Positions 52,931-61,064 of a stretch of 64,000 nt of DNA are shown one piece after another. Made by a program: the position numbers and the translations under genes. Within the stretch, counting starts at the first letter, position 1; each line of letters starts with the position of its first letter. The notes below the pieces were generated by a model. That model ran no database searches. It was not told where the DNA came from and worked only from the letters and a program-made list of their open reading frames with translations. This DNA is from VRUE01 sp036271315 (GTDB lineage: Bacteria; Actinomycetota; Thermoleophilia; Solirubrobacterales; 70-9): NCBI GenBank assembly GCA_036271315.1, contig DATBAV010000019.1, positions 1 through 64,000 of the forward strand. The letters are read 5' to 3'.

Positions 52931-54088
52931 ATGTCTAAGCACAGCGCACACACTCTCGAGAGGCGGGCCAATATGGCCCGCCTCTCGCTGTGTCTGCTGT
53001 CGAGCCTCGCGTTGGCGATGCTCGGAGTATCGGCTGCCGGCGCCGAGGCTGCCCCGCCCAAGCCGGCACTGACGGAAACCAATCCGAAATCGAGTAAAGA
53101 AGCGCCGGCCGAATCGCTCGAACCGCTCCTCATAGGAAAAGGGGAACCCGGCGCGGAAACACAGGTCGTACGGAGCCCGCTGCTTCTTGCCAGCAGGCCA
53201 ATAGCTTCCTTCACTCAGCACCCAGAGTACGAAATCGAAATCTTCGCGAAGGCAGCGTGTGCGGGCCCGGTGGTTGCCAAAGGGACCGCGGAAGAACTCG
53301 AAGACACCGGCATTCCAGCGCCTGCGGGAAAAGACGCGCTAACCGAATTCTCCGCCCAACAAATCGATCCCGGCGAACCCAATGAACCCTCCATATGTTC
53401 GTTCGGGCGCAAATACTGGGAGGGAAATCCACCGCCAGAATCGGAAGAAGAACCGGCCCAGGGAGGGGGTGGCGGCGGCGAGGGTGAAGGCCCCGGCGCA
53501 CCGTCGCCCGAATCGCACCAAACCGGCGGCGGCAACGGTGCCGAGCGGCCGGTGCCCCCGCGGCTACGCATCGCGCCTGCGGGGCGCGCCAACGACAACA
53601 CACCCGAGGTGATCGGCTCGGTGTCCAGTGTCGACGCGGTGAGGCTCTACGCCAACTCGAGCTGCAGCGGCCTTCCCGTGGACGTCGTCTCTCCAAGCGA
53701 GCTCTCCGCCGGCGTGCCGATGCATGTGCCGGATAACTCAGTCACCGACTTCACCGGCCTGGCGCTCAACAACGGCAAGCAGTCCTTCTGCTCGCCCCCA
53801 GCCACCTACATCGAGGACTCAACGGCACCTCGCACCCGAATTACGATGGGTCCCGGCGTCAAGACTCGCCACCGCAAGGTCGTCTTCCGCTTCGCCGATA
53901 CCAGCGGCGACCCCACCGGCACGAGCTTCGTCTGCAAGGTCGACAAGCACAAGTGGAGGCCCTGCCAATCTCCCTTCAAGCTTCGCCATCTCGGCTTCCA
54001 CCGCTACATACTCCGCGTCCGCGGCATCGATGTCGTTGGCAATGCCGAGGCGAAGCCAGCGAAGCGCAGCTTCAAGGTTGTCCGCTAA
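52931..54088 (+). CDS. Secreted Ig-like-repeat protein downstream of pilA
   Basis: The protein has 385 residues from ATG 52931, or 371 from ATG 52973, which better starts the signal peptide (MARLSLCLLSSLALAMLGVS). A Gly/Glu/Pro-rich middle (about residues 175-210) separates an N-terminal region from a C-terminal bacterial Ig-like or CHRD-type domain. The latter has DSTAPRTRITMGPGVKTRHRKVVFRF and SPFKLRHLGFHRYILRVRGIDVVGNAEAKP. No enzyme motif is seen. Its position between pilA and the prepilin peptidase suggests a pilus-associated surface protein. Confidence 0.7.
   Translation: MSKHSAHTLERRANMARLSLCLLSSLALAMLGVSAAGAEAAPPKPALTETNPKSSKEAPAESLEPLLIGKGEPGAETQVVRSPLLLASRPIASFTQHPEYEIEIFAKAACAGPVVAKGTAEELEDTGIPAPAGKDALTEFSAQQIDPGEPNEPSICSFGRKYWEGNPPPESEEEPAQGGGGGGEGEGPGAPSPESHQTGGGNGAERPVPPRLRIAPAGRANDNTPEVIGSVSSVDAVRLYANSSCSGLPVDVVSPSELSAGVPMHVPDNSVTDFTGLALNNGKQSFCSPPATYIEDSTAPRTRITMGPGVKTRHRKVVFRFADTSGDPTGTSFVCKVDKHKWRPCQSPFKLRHLGFHRYILRVRGIDVVGNAEAKPAKRSFKVVR
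52957..52987 (+). terminator. 13-bp perfect hairpin after pilA
   Basis: Arms 52957-52969 and 52975-52987 are perfectly complementary around AATAT. The alternative start codon ATG 52973 lies at the loop/arm boundary. It can end pilA transcripts or control translation of the downstream gene. Confidence 0.55.
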
Positions 54089-54266
54089 CGCCGTGATGCT
54101 CTCGGCAATTCTATTTGTTAGCGGCAAAGTACTGGCTTCTCGATGAACCGGTGAATTCTGGAGGAACTCCTTGCGCTCTCGTCGAGGTCACGTGACGGGT
54201 CCGCTTACTCCCCTCCAGCCCGCCGGGGTATTGCCAGCCGCAGGCCTGGATAGAACTCCGGTTTGA

Positions 54267-55013
54267 ATGGCCGGCATAGTCGTTATCGCGTTCCTGGGAG
54301 GTCTTGCCGTTGGCAGTTTCGCGACCGCCGTCGCCCACCGGGTGCCGCGGGGCATCTCGATTGCCTTCGCCCGCTCGGAGTGCCCCGCCTGCGGGGCGCA
54401 GATCGCCGCCTACGACAACGTGCCGGTGTTCTCCTGGCTGCTGCTGCGGGGGAGGGCGCGTTGCTGCGGCGCACGCATATCGGTGCGCTATCCGCTCACC
54501 GAGCTTGCCGTCGGACTGCTGTTCGCGGCGACGGTGCTGGCCTACCGTGACGATGCTGCGGAAGCGGCTATTGGCCTGGTCTTCGTCGCCGTGCTCGCCG
54601 TCGTCACGCTGACCGACCTCGAGCAGCGGATCATTCCCAACAAGGTGCTGATCGTGGGCGCGGTGCTCTGCCTGGCGATTGCGGTGCCGACCGACCTGGC
54701 GGGGGTCCCCGAGCGCCTGATCGCCGCTGCGGCCGCGGGCGGCCTCTTCTTTTTCGTCGCCCTCGCCTATCCGGCCGGCATGGGGCTTGGCGACGTCAAG
54801 CTGGCGGCGACGATGGGGCTCTTTCTCGGCCGCGCGGTTGCACCCGCGATTCTTGCGGCCCTGCTGATCGGTAGCGCCGTCGGCCTGGTCCTGATCGCGC
54901 GCCACGGGCCGCGGGCGCGCAAGATGGCGATCCCGTTTGGCCCCTTCCTAGCGTTCGGCGGCCTCATCGGCCTGCTTGTCGGCGACCAGCTGATCGATCT
55001 CTACTTGGGCTGA
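54267..55013 (+). CDS. pilD: Prepilin peptidase/methyltransferase PilD
   Basis: The 248-residue polytopic enzyme cleaves prepilin leaders and methylates the new N-terminus. The aspartate active-site pair is in TDLEQRIIPN and GLGDVKLA, both canonical. The cytoplasmic loop has CPACGAQIAAYDNVPVFSWLLLRGRARCCGARISVRYPLTE. The first zinc knuckle is CPAC, but the second reads ARCC where the family has CxxC. It ends 5 bp from the convergent PilP-like gene. Confidence 0.93.
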   Translation: MAGIVVIAFLGGLAVGSFATAVAHRVPRGISIAFARSECPACGAQIAAYDNVPVFSWLLLRGRARCCGARISVRYPLTELAVGLLFAATVLAYRDDAAEAAIGLVFVAVLAVVTLTDLEQRIIPNKVLIVGAVLCLAIAVPTDLAGVPERLIAAAAAGGLFFFVALAYPAGMGLGDVKLAATMGLFLGRAVAPAILAALLIGSAVGLVLIARHGPRARKMAIPFGPFLAFGGLIGLLVGDQLIDLYLG

Positions 55014-55018
55014 GCCCG

Positions 55019-55927
55019 CTATCCAGCGGATCCTTCGGACCCGCCGCTCTTCTTCTTCGAGCTGCCGAGTGGAGCCTTGTTGAGCTTGTCGGTGGTGATC
55101 AGACGAAGCTTGAGTAGCTCGATGCGGTAGGTGCGGCTATCGGCGCCGTAGACGACGGTCTCGGGAATGCCCGGTTCGAGGGCGATCAACTGGCAGGCTT
55201 CAGAGCCGACGACACAGACACCGTCGCCGAAGAGGCCCGTCACCTTGTCCGAGACCAGCATCACCGCGCTTTTTTCATCCTTCGTCACACCGATGAAGGT
55301 GAGCGCTGGAACGCTGCGGCTTGGCAGCATCGTCATCTCGGGCAGGTTGTGGCGGACACTCGGATTGGGCTTGTCGTTGCCGGACGTCACCGGCACGACC
55401 CGGGTGTCGATCGCGAACGAGTAGTACTGCAGGTGCCCACCTTCCGGTGGTTCGCCATTGCCTTCCGTGGATGGCGTGGTTTCGGTCGCTCCGGAAGGTT
55501 CTGTCGATTCCGTCGGCGTCGAGGGCCCTTCGGCCCCTTCCGAGGGGATTTCTCCCGTGCTTTCACCCGTACCGGTGGTGCCTTCTCCACCTTCGGGTCC
55601 CGCGTACTGCTGGATGAAGGGGTCCTGGGCCTTGCGGCCGGCAAGTCGATGCTTGTATTCGCGCAGGCCGGGGGTCGCTTTGGCTACGACGAGCTTCGAC
55701 GTCTGCACCGTGCTGGGGCTTGCCATCGCTGCGCTTTTCGATTCGCCAGAGGCGTCGCTCGAAGATCCGCCGCTGAGAACGATCGGCAGGGCGACGAGGG
55801 CGACGAGGAGGATCGCCACCAGCGGCAGCAGGTGACGCTCGCGCAGGTCGTAGTAGATATCCAGCGCGAAGTCCGGAACCTTGAAGTCCGGCAGTTTCAA
55901 CTCCGGGCCTTTTTTGAGCATGTTCAT
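55019..55927 (-). CDS. PilP-like membrane protein of the pilM-N-O cluster
   Basis: The 302-residue protein has one transmembrane helix (LLPLVAILLVALVALPIVL, about residues 34-52), an AQDPFIQQYA motif like the DPF of PilP, a long Thr/Glu/Ser/Pro linker, and a C-terminal beta-rich domain (YSFAIDTRVVP...VPALTFIGVTKDEKSAVMLVS). It follows pilO with a 4-bp overlap, the place of PilP in other pil clusters, but there is no lipobox. The identification as a PilP equivalent is by context. Confidence 0.6.
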   Translation of the reverse strand: MNMLKKGPELKLPDFKVPDFALDIYYDLRERHLLPLVAILLVALVALPIVLSGGSSSDASGESKSAAMASPSTVQTSKLVVAKATPGLREYKHRLAGRKAQDPFIQQYAGPEGGEGTTGTGESTGEIPSEGAEGPSTPTESTEPSGATETTPSTEGNGEPPEGGHLQYYSFAIDTRVVPVTSGNDKPNPSVRHNLPEMTMLPSRSVPALTFIGVTKDEKSAVMLVSDKVTGLFGDGVCVVGSEACQLIALEPGIPETVVYGADSRTYRIELLKLRLITTDKLNKAPLGSSKKKSGGSEGSAG

Positions 55928-56778
55928 CGGGTAGCCGTTTCGGAGGTTTCACTCGTGGAGGCCGACGTCTCGGTGGCCGATTCGGTCGCTACTGCACTCG
56001 CTCCGGCTGGAGTCGTAACCGCAGGGGTGCCGGGCGTGGTTGGGGTGGCCCCAGCGGTCAAGCCCTGGCCAGGCGGGGTCAGGTAGGTGGTCACCGCAAA
56101 GTTGGCGCTGAGCTGCGGAAAGCCGTTTTCCCCAGCGGCCGTCAGGGCAAAGCCATCCAATGTCACCAAGCGACCATCCACGGCCATCTTGCCCGACCCG
56201 GTGTGCACCAGCGAGTCGATTTCCTTGATGAAGTTGGCGATCTGGAAGAAGTTGCCACTGAAGTCGAGTGTGTACGGCATCACGGAGAGGCCGGCGGGCC
56301 CCACGGAGGCGCCGAGGGGAGTGATTGCCGCCGCCGCCTCGGTTGGTGGCACCGTCGTTGCTGCCGGCACGGACCCCGGGGTCGATTCGGTTGCGGGTGC
56401 GGTTGGGGTTGTCGGTTCGGTTGGCGCCGGCGTCGCAGCGGCTTCGCCTGTGCTCGCCAGCTGGATGCTGTTGAACTTGACCTTGGTTTTGTTGGCTATG
56501 TGGTCTAGCTCGACCAGTAGGGAGGCGGTTTCATCATTGGCGGGCACCGCTTGTCCCAGGGTGACGAGCTGGCGATAGTCAGCCGGGAACCGCTTCCGAG
56601 CGGCGGCGGCTTCCGCGGCCTTGCTCCGTGCTTGCGCCAGCGACAGACGCTGCTGTTCAACCTGGCTTTCGAGTTCTTCTGCTTCGCCTCGCTTGGGACC
56701 GAGTGCCAATACCCAGAAGCCGACGGCAAGCGCAGCGACGATCAGTATCGAGATCACGAGGCGGTTGGGGGACTTCAT
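55924..56778 (-). CDS. pilO: Type IV pilus inner-membrane protein PilO
   Basis: The 284-residue protein has one N-terminal transmembrane helix (LVISILIVAALAVGFWVLAL), a coiled coil (AEELESQVEQQRLSLAQARSKAAEAAAARKRFP), and a PilO-type ferredoxin-like domain (SVMPYTLDFSGNFFQIANFIKEIDSLV). An unusual Pro/Thr-rich insert lies between, and another at the C-terminus. The start ATG at 56778 follows the pilN stop (TGAGATG). It is a partner of PilN in the platform linking PilM to the periphery. Confidence 0.85.
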   Translation of the reverse strand: MKSPNRLVISILIVAALAVGFWVLALGPKRGEAEELESQVEQQRLSLAQARSKAAEAAAARKRFPADYRQLVTLGQAVPANDETASLLVELDHIANKTKVKFNSIQLASTGEAAATPAPTEPTTPTAPATESTPGSVPAATTVPPTEAAAAITPLGASVGPAGLSVMPYTLDFSGNFFQIANFIKEIDSLVHTGSGKMAVDGRLVTLDGFALTAAGENGFPQLSANFAVTTYLTPPGQGLTAGATPTTPGTPAVTTPAGASAVATESATETSASTSETSETATR

Positions 56779-56779
56779 C

Positions 56780-57517
56780 TCAGCCGCCCGCCGTTTCTTC
56801 GCTCGAGGCTGGGACCGTTTCGGTCGGGGCGGGCACGGCTTCGCTCGATTCTCCGGTTTCGCTCGAGATCGGGGCGGCGTCGAAGGCGACAACCATCTGG
56901 AACTGAGCGATGAAATTGCGCGTCTGGCAGCTTGACGAGCCGCCTTCGGATTCGCCAGCGCCGCCCGCCGGCAACGCTGAAGACTGCACTCCGACCCGGG
57001 TTACGCCGTCTATCTCCTTAAGCGCCTGGATGAAGCCCGCAACCGCATCCTGGCTGCTGGCACAGCCATTCAGTTCGAGCGCGGGGCCTGGAATGGCGCC
57101 GCGCAGGCTCGAGCTGGCGCCGCCATTGATCGCGACTCCTGGCCGGACGGTTCCCGAGAGCGTGGTGAGCCAGACGTTGCTGGGCAGGACCAGGGAGAGT
57201 TCGTGCATCACGCGCTGCCAGTCGAAGCGGCTGTCGGCAAGGCTGGCGATGGTGGCCGTGCGCTGTTCCTGTATCGAGTGGAACTGGGTGTAGGCGTTCA
57301 GGGCATTAGCCCGTGCTTCCACGGTGGTGCGTTCTTCTTCGAGCGTGGCGATTTCGGCTTTGCTGTCGGAGATCTGGTTGCTCGTCACGGCAAGGGCTGC
57401 GACTCCGATCACGGCCGCGGCCAGGGCCCCGACGATGATGTAGGCGAGGGGCCCACCGCGCATGGGTTTTCTCGCGCCTGCGCGTTCCTCGGGGGGAATC
57501 AGATTGACCGGGCGCAT
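56780..57517 (-). CDS. pilN: Type IV pilus inner-membrane protein PilN
   Basis: The 245-residue protein starts MRPVNLIPPEERAGAR; the NLIPPE motif is the conserved PilM-binding N-terminus of PilN. One transmembrane helix (AYIIVGALAAAVIGVAALAV) follows, then a coiled coil and a globular domain (FDWQRVMHELSLVLPSNVWLTTLSG...). The tail is Ser/Glu-rich. It starts two bases after the pilM stop. Confidence 0.9.
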   Translation of the reverse strand: MRPVNLIPPEERAGARKPMRGGPLAYIIVGALAAAVIGVAALAVTSNQISDSKAEIATLEEERTTVEARANALNAYTQFHSIQEQRTATIASLADSRFDWQRVMHELSLVLPSNVWLTTLSGTVRPGVAINGGASSSLRGAIPGPALELNGCASSQDAVAGFIQALKEIDGVTRVGVQSSALPAGGAGESEGGSSSCQTRNFIAQFQMVVAFDAAPISSETGESSEAVPAPTETVPASSEETAGG

Positions 57518-57519
57518 CG

Positions 57520-58620
57520 CTATTGCTCCAGCGCGAGGCCAAGGGGCAGGGTGAGCCGTGCGGCGCTGGTCGCATCAAGGCCGTCGAGCGCAACGGGTCG
57601 TCCCGTTTCGATCGGCATTCCGAGCGCCGGAACCATGTGTTCGACGAGGCCCGGGATGGCGCTCCCGGGGCCGCAGAGAATGATTTGCTCGACCGGTACC
57701 GCAGCCTCCTGGGCGCCGTAGAAATCGAGTGACAGACGGAGCTCATCGACCAGGGCGGCGGCACCCTGCTCCATTGCGGTGCGTGTTCTTGCCACGGTAT
57801 CCGGGTCGCCCTCGATCTCCCCTAGCGGGCGCCCCAGGCCAACGTGATCGAGCCACAGCCGAGCATGCTCAGGTGGCAGCCCAGTCACCGAAGCGAGACT
57901 TGCGACCGTGTCCTCCAGGCCCGCCGGTGCCACGCGTGTGAAGAGGCAGGTGCGCCCCTTTGCCACCGCCAGGTTGGTGACGTCACTGACGCTGCAATAG
58001 AGCGTGGCAGAAGCCCCCGCCTGCGTGTCAGCGGCGTCTTCCGCAACGCCCGATCCCAGCGCGCGAATCATGCCGAAAGCCGAGAGGTCGACACCGACCG
58101 GTTCCAGGCCTGCCTCGCGCAGTGGCTTGAGCGAGGCGGCGATCATGTCACGCCTTGCCGCGACGACCATCACGTCCACCTGCGGGGCGGCTCCGTCGAT
58201 GGCGCCGACGCCACCGACGACGCGATGGTCCATCACCGCTTGGTCAAGTGGCATCGCGATCTGCTCTTGAGCGGCGAAGCGCACCGCGGCCGCGAGCTCC
58301 TCCGGGTTCTCGATCGCCGGCAGGCGAAGCGTTCTGACCACGACGCGCTGATTGGCGATGCCGAGACGAACCTTGCGAGACAGCTTGTTCGCCGAGAAGA
58401 GATCTTTGAGGGCGCTCGCCACGGAAACGGGGTCCGTTACCTCGCCGTCGTGGAAGGCCCCGGGGGAGATGGGGCAGGTTGCAGTGGCCTTGACACTGAT
58501 CTTGCCGTTGACCTCGGCTTCGACGGCACCGATGCTCCCGGTCTCGATCTCGAGTCCGACGACTGAATCCTTCCGAGTCTTCTTCAGGGTGGGAATCATT
58601 GAAAAGGGGGGCGAGGGCAT
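57520..58620 (-). CDS. pilM: Type IV pilus actin-like ATPase PilM
   Basis: The protein has about 366 residues and an actin/FtsA-like fold. SVVGLEIETGSIGAVEAEVNG is the phosphate-1 strand, RLGIANQRVVVRTLRLPAIENPEELAAAVRFAAQEQIAMPLD is typical of PilM, and LCGPGSAIPGLVEHM is a late nucleotide loop. The start is taken as ATG 58620; ATG 58599 or 58686 are possible. It is cytoplasmic and binds the PilN N-terminus. It lies 87 bp downstream of the largest minor-prepilin gene. Confidence 0.9.
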   Translation of the reverse strand: MPSPPFSMIPTLKKTRKDSVVGLEIETGSIGAVEAEVNGKISVKATATCPISPGAFHDGEVTDPVSVASALKDLFSANKLSRKVRLGIANQRVVVRTLRLPAIENPEELAAAVRFAAQEQIAMPLDQAVMDHRVVGGVGAIDGAAPQVDVMVVAARRDMIAASLKPLREAGLEPVGVDLSAFGMIRALGSGVAEDAADTQAGASATLYCSVSDVTNLAVAKGRTCLFTRVAPAGLEDTVASLASVTGLPPEHARLWLDHVGLGRPLGEIEGDPDTVARTRTAMEQGAAALVDELRLSLDFYGAQEAAVPVEQIILCGPGSAIPGLVEHMVPALGMPIETGRPVALDGLDATSAARLTLPLGLALEQ

Positions 58621-58707
58621 GTAAAAGCGTCCGCCAGTTCTGAATCGACCAATCGCCCGCGAAACCTTTGCCTTGGACCTACTCAAAACTAGGAAAAGCT
58701 CAGTCGG

Positions 58708-60381
58708 TTAGCCGATCGTCTCGCGGCCGATCAGCCAGGGCAGTTTTTCCGGCTCGATGAAGCTGGGTGGCTCCTGGTACTTGAGCCGGTCGTCGTAGTT
58801 GTAGCTCTTGATGTATCCGATGCCTTCGACGCCCACCGGGCCGCGGAATCGCTGCGCGATCGCTCCGTTGATGCGGATGGTCCCCAGTTCGCTGCCGCAG
58901 TTGTAATGATCGACGATCACCGAGTGATTGATCGAGAGCGCCGCGGCATCGATCACGATGTTTTTGATCATCCCCTCTGTCTGCCCAGAGCCAAGCGATT
59001 TGCATTCCGCGTTGTAGGTCGTCGGGTTGATCACCTCGCTCGGGTAGTCGTGGTAGATACGGACGAAGTTGTTCGCGATCAGGCCGAGCATTTCGTTGCC
59101 GCTTGTGAATTCAGAGCATTTGGCCGCCCCGGTCCAGCAAATGGAGCCGTCGATAACGAGGTCGTTCTGGGTGGCGATCGTCAGCTGGCCGGAGTAGGTC
59201 CCGTGCACGTAGGCATTTCCGCATGGCGAGCTGGTCGGGTAGGTAACCGTGAAAGGCGAGTAGGTAGGTATGCACGTTTCGGTCGTGCTGTTAGCAACGT
59301 AGATCACCCCATTGGATGGATATGCGCCTGAGTACTGAACGTTTTCTTTGCAGGTCGCGCCCTTGCCGACCGTCAAGAGGGAGCCTTCCAGGCAGATCTT
59401 CACCTGGCCTTCGAAGTGGAACTGGGGAAGGGCTACTTCCGCCAGTTTCACGTCTGTTTCAGGCGGTTCGAGGGGGGCGGAGCCGGTGACGTAGGTGCCT
59501 TTGAAATTCGGGGTACCGCTGCAGTTTTCGTACCAGCCTGGGAATTTTGCGCTTACTTCGATCATGTCGGACGGTTTACGTCCAAAGGTTGGTTTACCGC
59601 AGATCGCCATCGTGTCGTTCGTGTGCACTGGACCATTGAGAGAGTCGGTTGGCGCAAACTGGATTTTCACGCAGAACTTTTCTTCGACTTTTCCAGTTTT
59701 TTCCATTTTGTGCGTGAATTTATTTTCAACTTCGGTTTCGATGGTGAGGTATGGAACTTTGTTGCGTCCAGCTTCGTAGGTGAGTTCGCATTGTTTTTTG
59801 ACTGCGGTTAGTTCTGTTGAGGGGTTGGGGAACCCATAGGTGACCGGGTCGAGGGTCTCGAGCTCGGTGAAGTAGACGAAGTCGAGGAAGCTTGCGCTCT
59901 TGAAGGTGGCGGTGATCGATACGTGCGCCGTGCCGGCATAGCCTGTGGACCGGATCCGGAAGGTGCCCTGCCTTTCCGAGCCGTGCTCGATCATGCTTTC
60001 GGTGGGAGAGTTGGGATTGCATTCTTTAAAGCCTTCGGCCGGGATCAGTTCGATCATGTACTTCTCGACCGTCGATCCAGGCACGAATCGTTCCCGTCGT
60101 TCGTTAGCGGGAGTGGTCACCTGATTGACGGCATTGGGTTTTGCGACATTGGTGCATTTGGCCCAGTAGCCCGTGTCCTTGCTGAGGTGGAATGAGTAGT
60201 CTTCGATCCCGGTGCGGGCGGCTTCGTAGGCTTGCTTGCGGTCGAGGTCGTACTGGGAGGAGTGCAGATCACCGCGGACGGCAGCGACGGCGACCGTGAC
60301 CAGCAGTAGTACGAAGGACGTGCCGAGCACAGTCATGATCATCGTGAACCCCGCCTCGTTGCTTGCCTTTCTCATTGGCAT
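58708..60381 (-). CDS. Large prepilin-like (PilX-type) surface protein
   Basis: The 557-residue protein begins MPMRKASNEAGFTMIMTVLGTSFVLLLVTVAVAAVRG, a class III signal with GF cleavage and a hydrophobic helix but no Glu at +5. The long body is beta-rich with many cysteines (for example CELTYEAGR, CVKIQF, CGKPTF). It carries a PilX/minor-pilin-like TGIEDYSFHLSKDTGYW region near residue 55. Its DNA between about 59500 and 59820 is clearly lower in GC than the surroundings. It overlaps the preceding prepilin gene by 10 bp. It probably caps or decorates the pilus; a ligand-binding role is inference. Confidence 0.7.
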   Translation of the reverse strand: MPMRKASNEAGFTMIMTVLGTSFVLLLVTVAVAAVRGDLHSSQYDLDRKQAYEAARTGIEDYSFHLSKDTGYWAKCTNVAKPNAVNQVTTPANERRERFVPGSTVEKYMIELIPAEGFKECNPNSPTESMIEHGSERQGTFRIRSTGYAGTAHVSITATFKSASFLDFVYFTELETLDPVTYGFPNPSTELTAVKKQCELTYEAGRNKVPYLTIETEVENKFTHKMEKTGKVEEKFCVKIQFAPTDSLNGPVHTNDTMAICGKPTFGRKPSDMIEVSAKFPGWYENCSGTPNFKGTYVTGSAPLEPPETDVKLAEVALPQFHFEGQVKICLEGSLLTVGKGATCKENVQYSGAYPSNGVIYVANSTTETCIPTYSPFTVTYPTSSPCGNAYVHGTYSGQLTIATQNDLVIDGSICWTGAAKCSEFTSGNEMLGLIANNFVRIYHDYPSEVINPTTYNAECKSLGSGQTEGMIKNIVIDAAALSINHSVIVDHYNCGSELGTIRINGAIAQRFRGPVGVEGIGYIKSYNYDDRLKYQEPPSFIEPEKLPWLIGRETIG

Positions 60382-61064
60382 GGGGGGCTCGCTAGTTCTT
60401 TGTTATAAGAAGCGGGCGTGAGGCGGAATTGCGCGCTGTCGCTGATCGATACGGGTGCATGCAAGTCTTTGACCGGCGTCGTCAGCGGGCTTGCCGTCAA
60501 GGCAATATTCACCTGCACGACCCGCGCGGCAGTTTCTTCGTTGAGGGGGGGGACGGCGGAAATCGTCGCCAGTTTGCCTTCGGAGTAGCCGTAGTAGCTG
60601 AAGATCGAACTGCTTGGCGCGGTGGGGGCGATATTGGTCATCAACTGCTTAATCACGAATGGTTTTTCCTGGAATTTCCATTTAGGAGCCGAGCCGCCCG
60701 ACGACTGGAAGTCTTCCTGCATCAGCGTGGTCCCAACGAGGCTGATGTTGCTGCGGATCGGGACCGGGGCGACGCCCTGTCCGGTCTGGTGGATGAAGCT
60801 GAGCAGCGTTCCAGTGCTGCCGACCTGGACCGGCACCACCTGAGGTGCGACGCAGGCGGAATGAAGTTCTTCGACCAGCCGGGTGAGGACGGTGCGCGCG
60901 CGCTGGGTGGCGTCAATGCGCGCGCTGACCCGCGCGGTGCCATGTATCGAGCCGATGATCAGCGAGGTGAGGGCAAGGAAGATCACCGCGCCCGCGGCAA
61001 GCCCCACCGTCAGCTCCATCAGGGTCGTTCCACGCTCGTCTTTGAGCATTGCGGCACGAGTCAT
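60372..61064 (-). CDS. Minor prepilin (PilW-like)
   Basis: The 230-residue protein begins MLKDERGTTLMELTVGLAAGAVIFLALTSLIIG after a five-residue extension; cleavage after G gives T-T-L-M-E with Glu at +5. The rest has SARIDATQRARTVLTRLVEELHSACV, the pattern of PilW-type minor pilins. It overlaps the neighbours on both sides (4 and 10 bp), so the three prepilins are one unit. Confidence 0.78.
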   Translation of the reverse strand: MTRAAMLKDERGTTLMELTVGLAAGAVIFLALTSLIIGSIHGTARVSARIDATQRARTVLTRLVEELHSACVAPQVVPVQVGSTGTLLSFIHQTGQGVAPVPIRSNISLVGTTLMQEDFQSSGGSAPKWKFQEKPFVIKQLMTNIAPTAPSSSIFSYYGYSEGKLATISAVPPLNEETAARVVQVNIALTASPLTTPVKDLHAPVSISDSAQFRLTPASYNKELASPPCQ

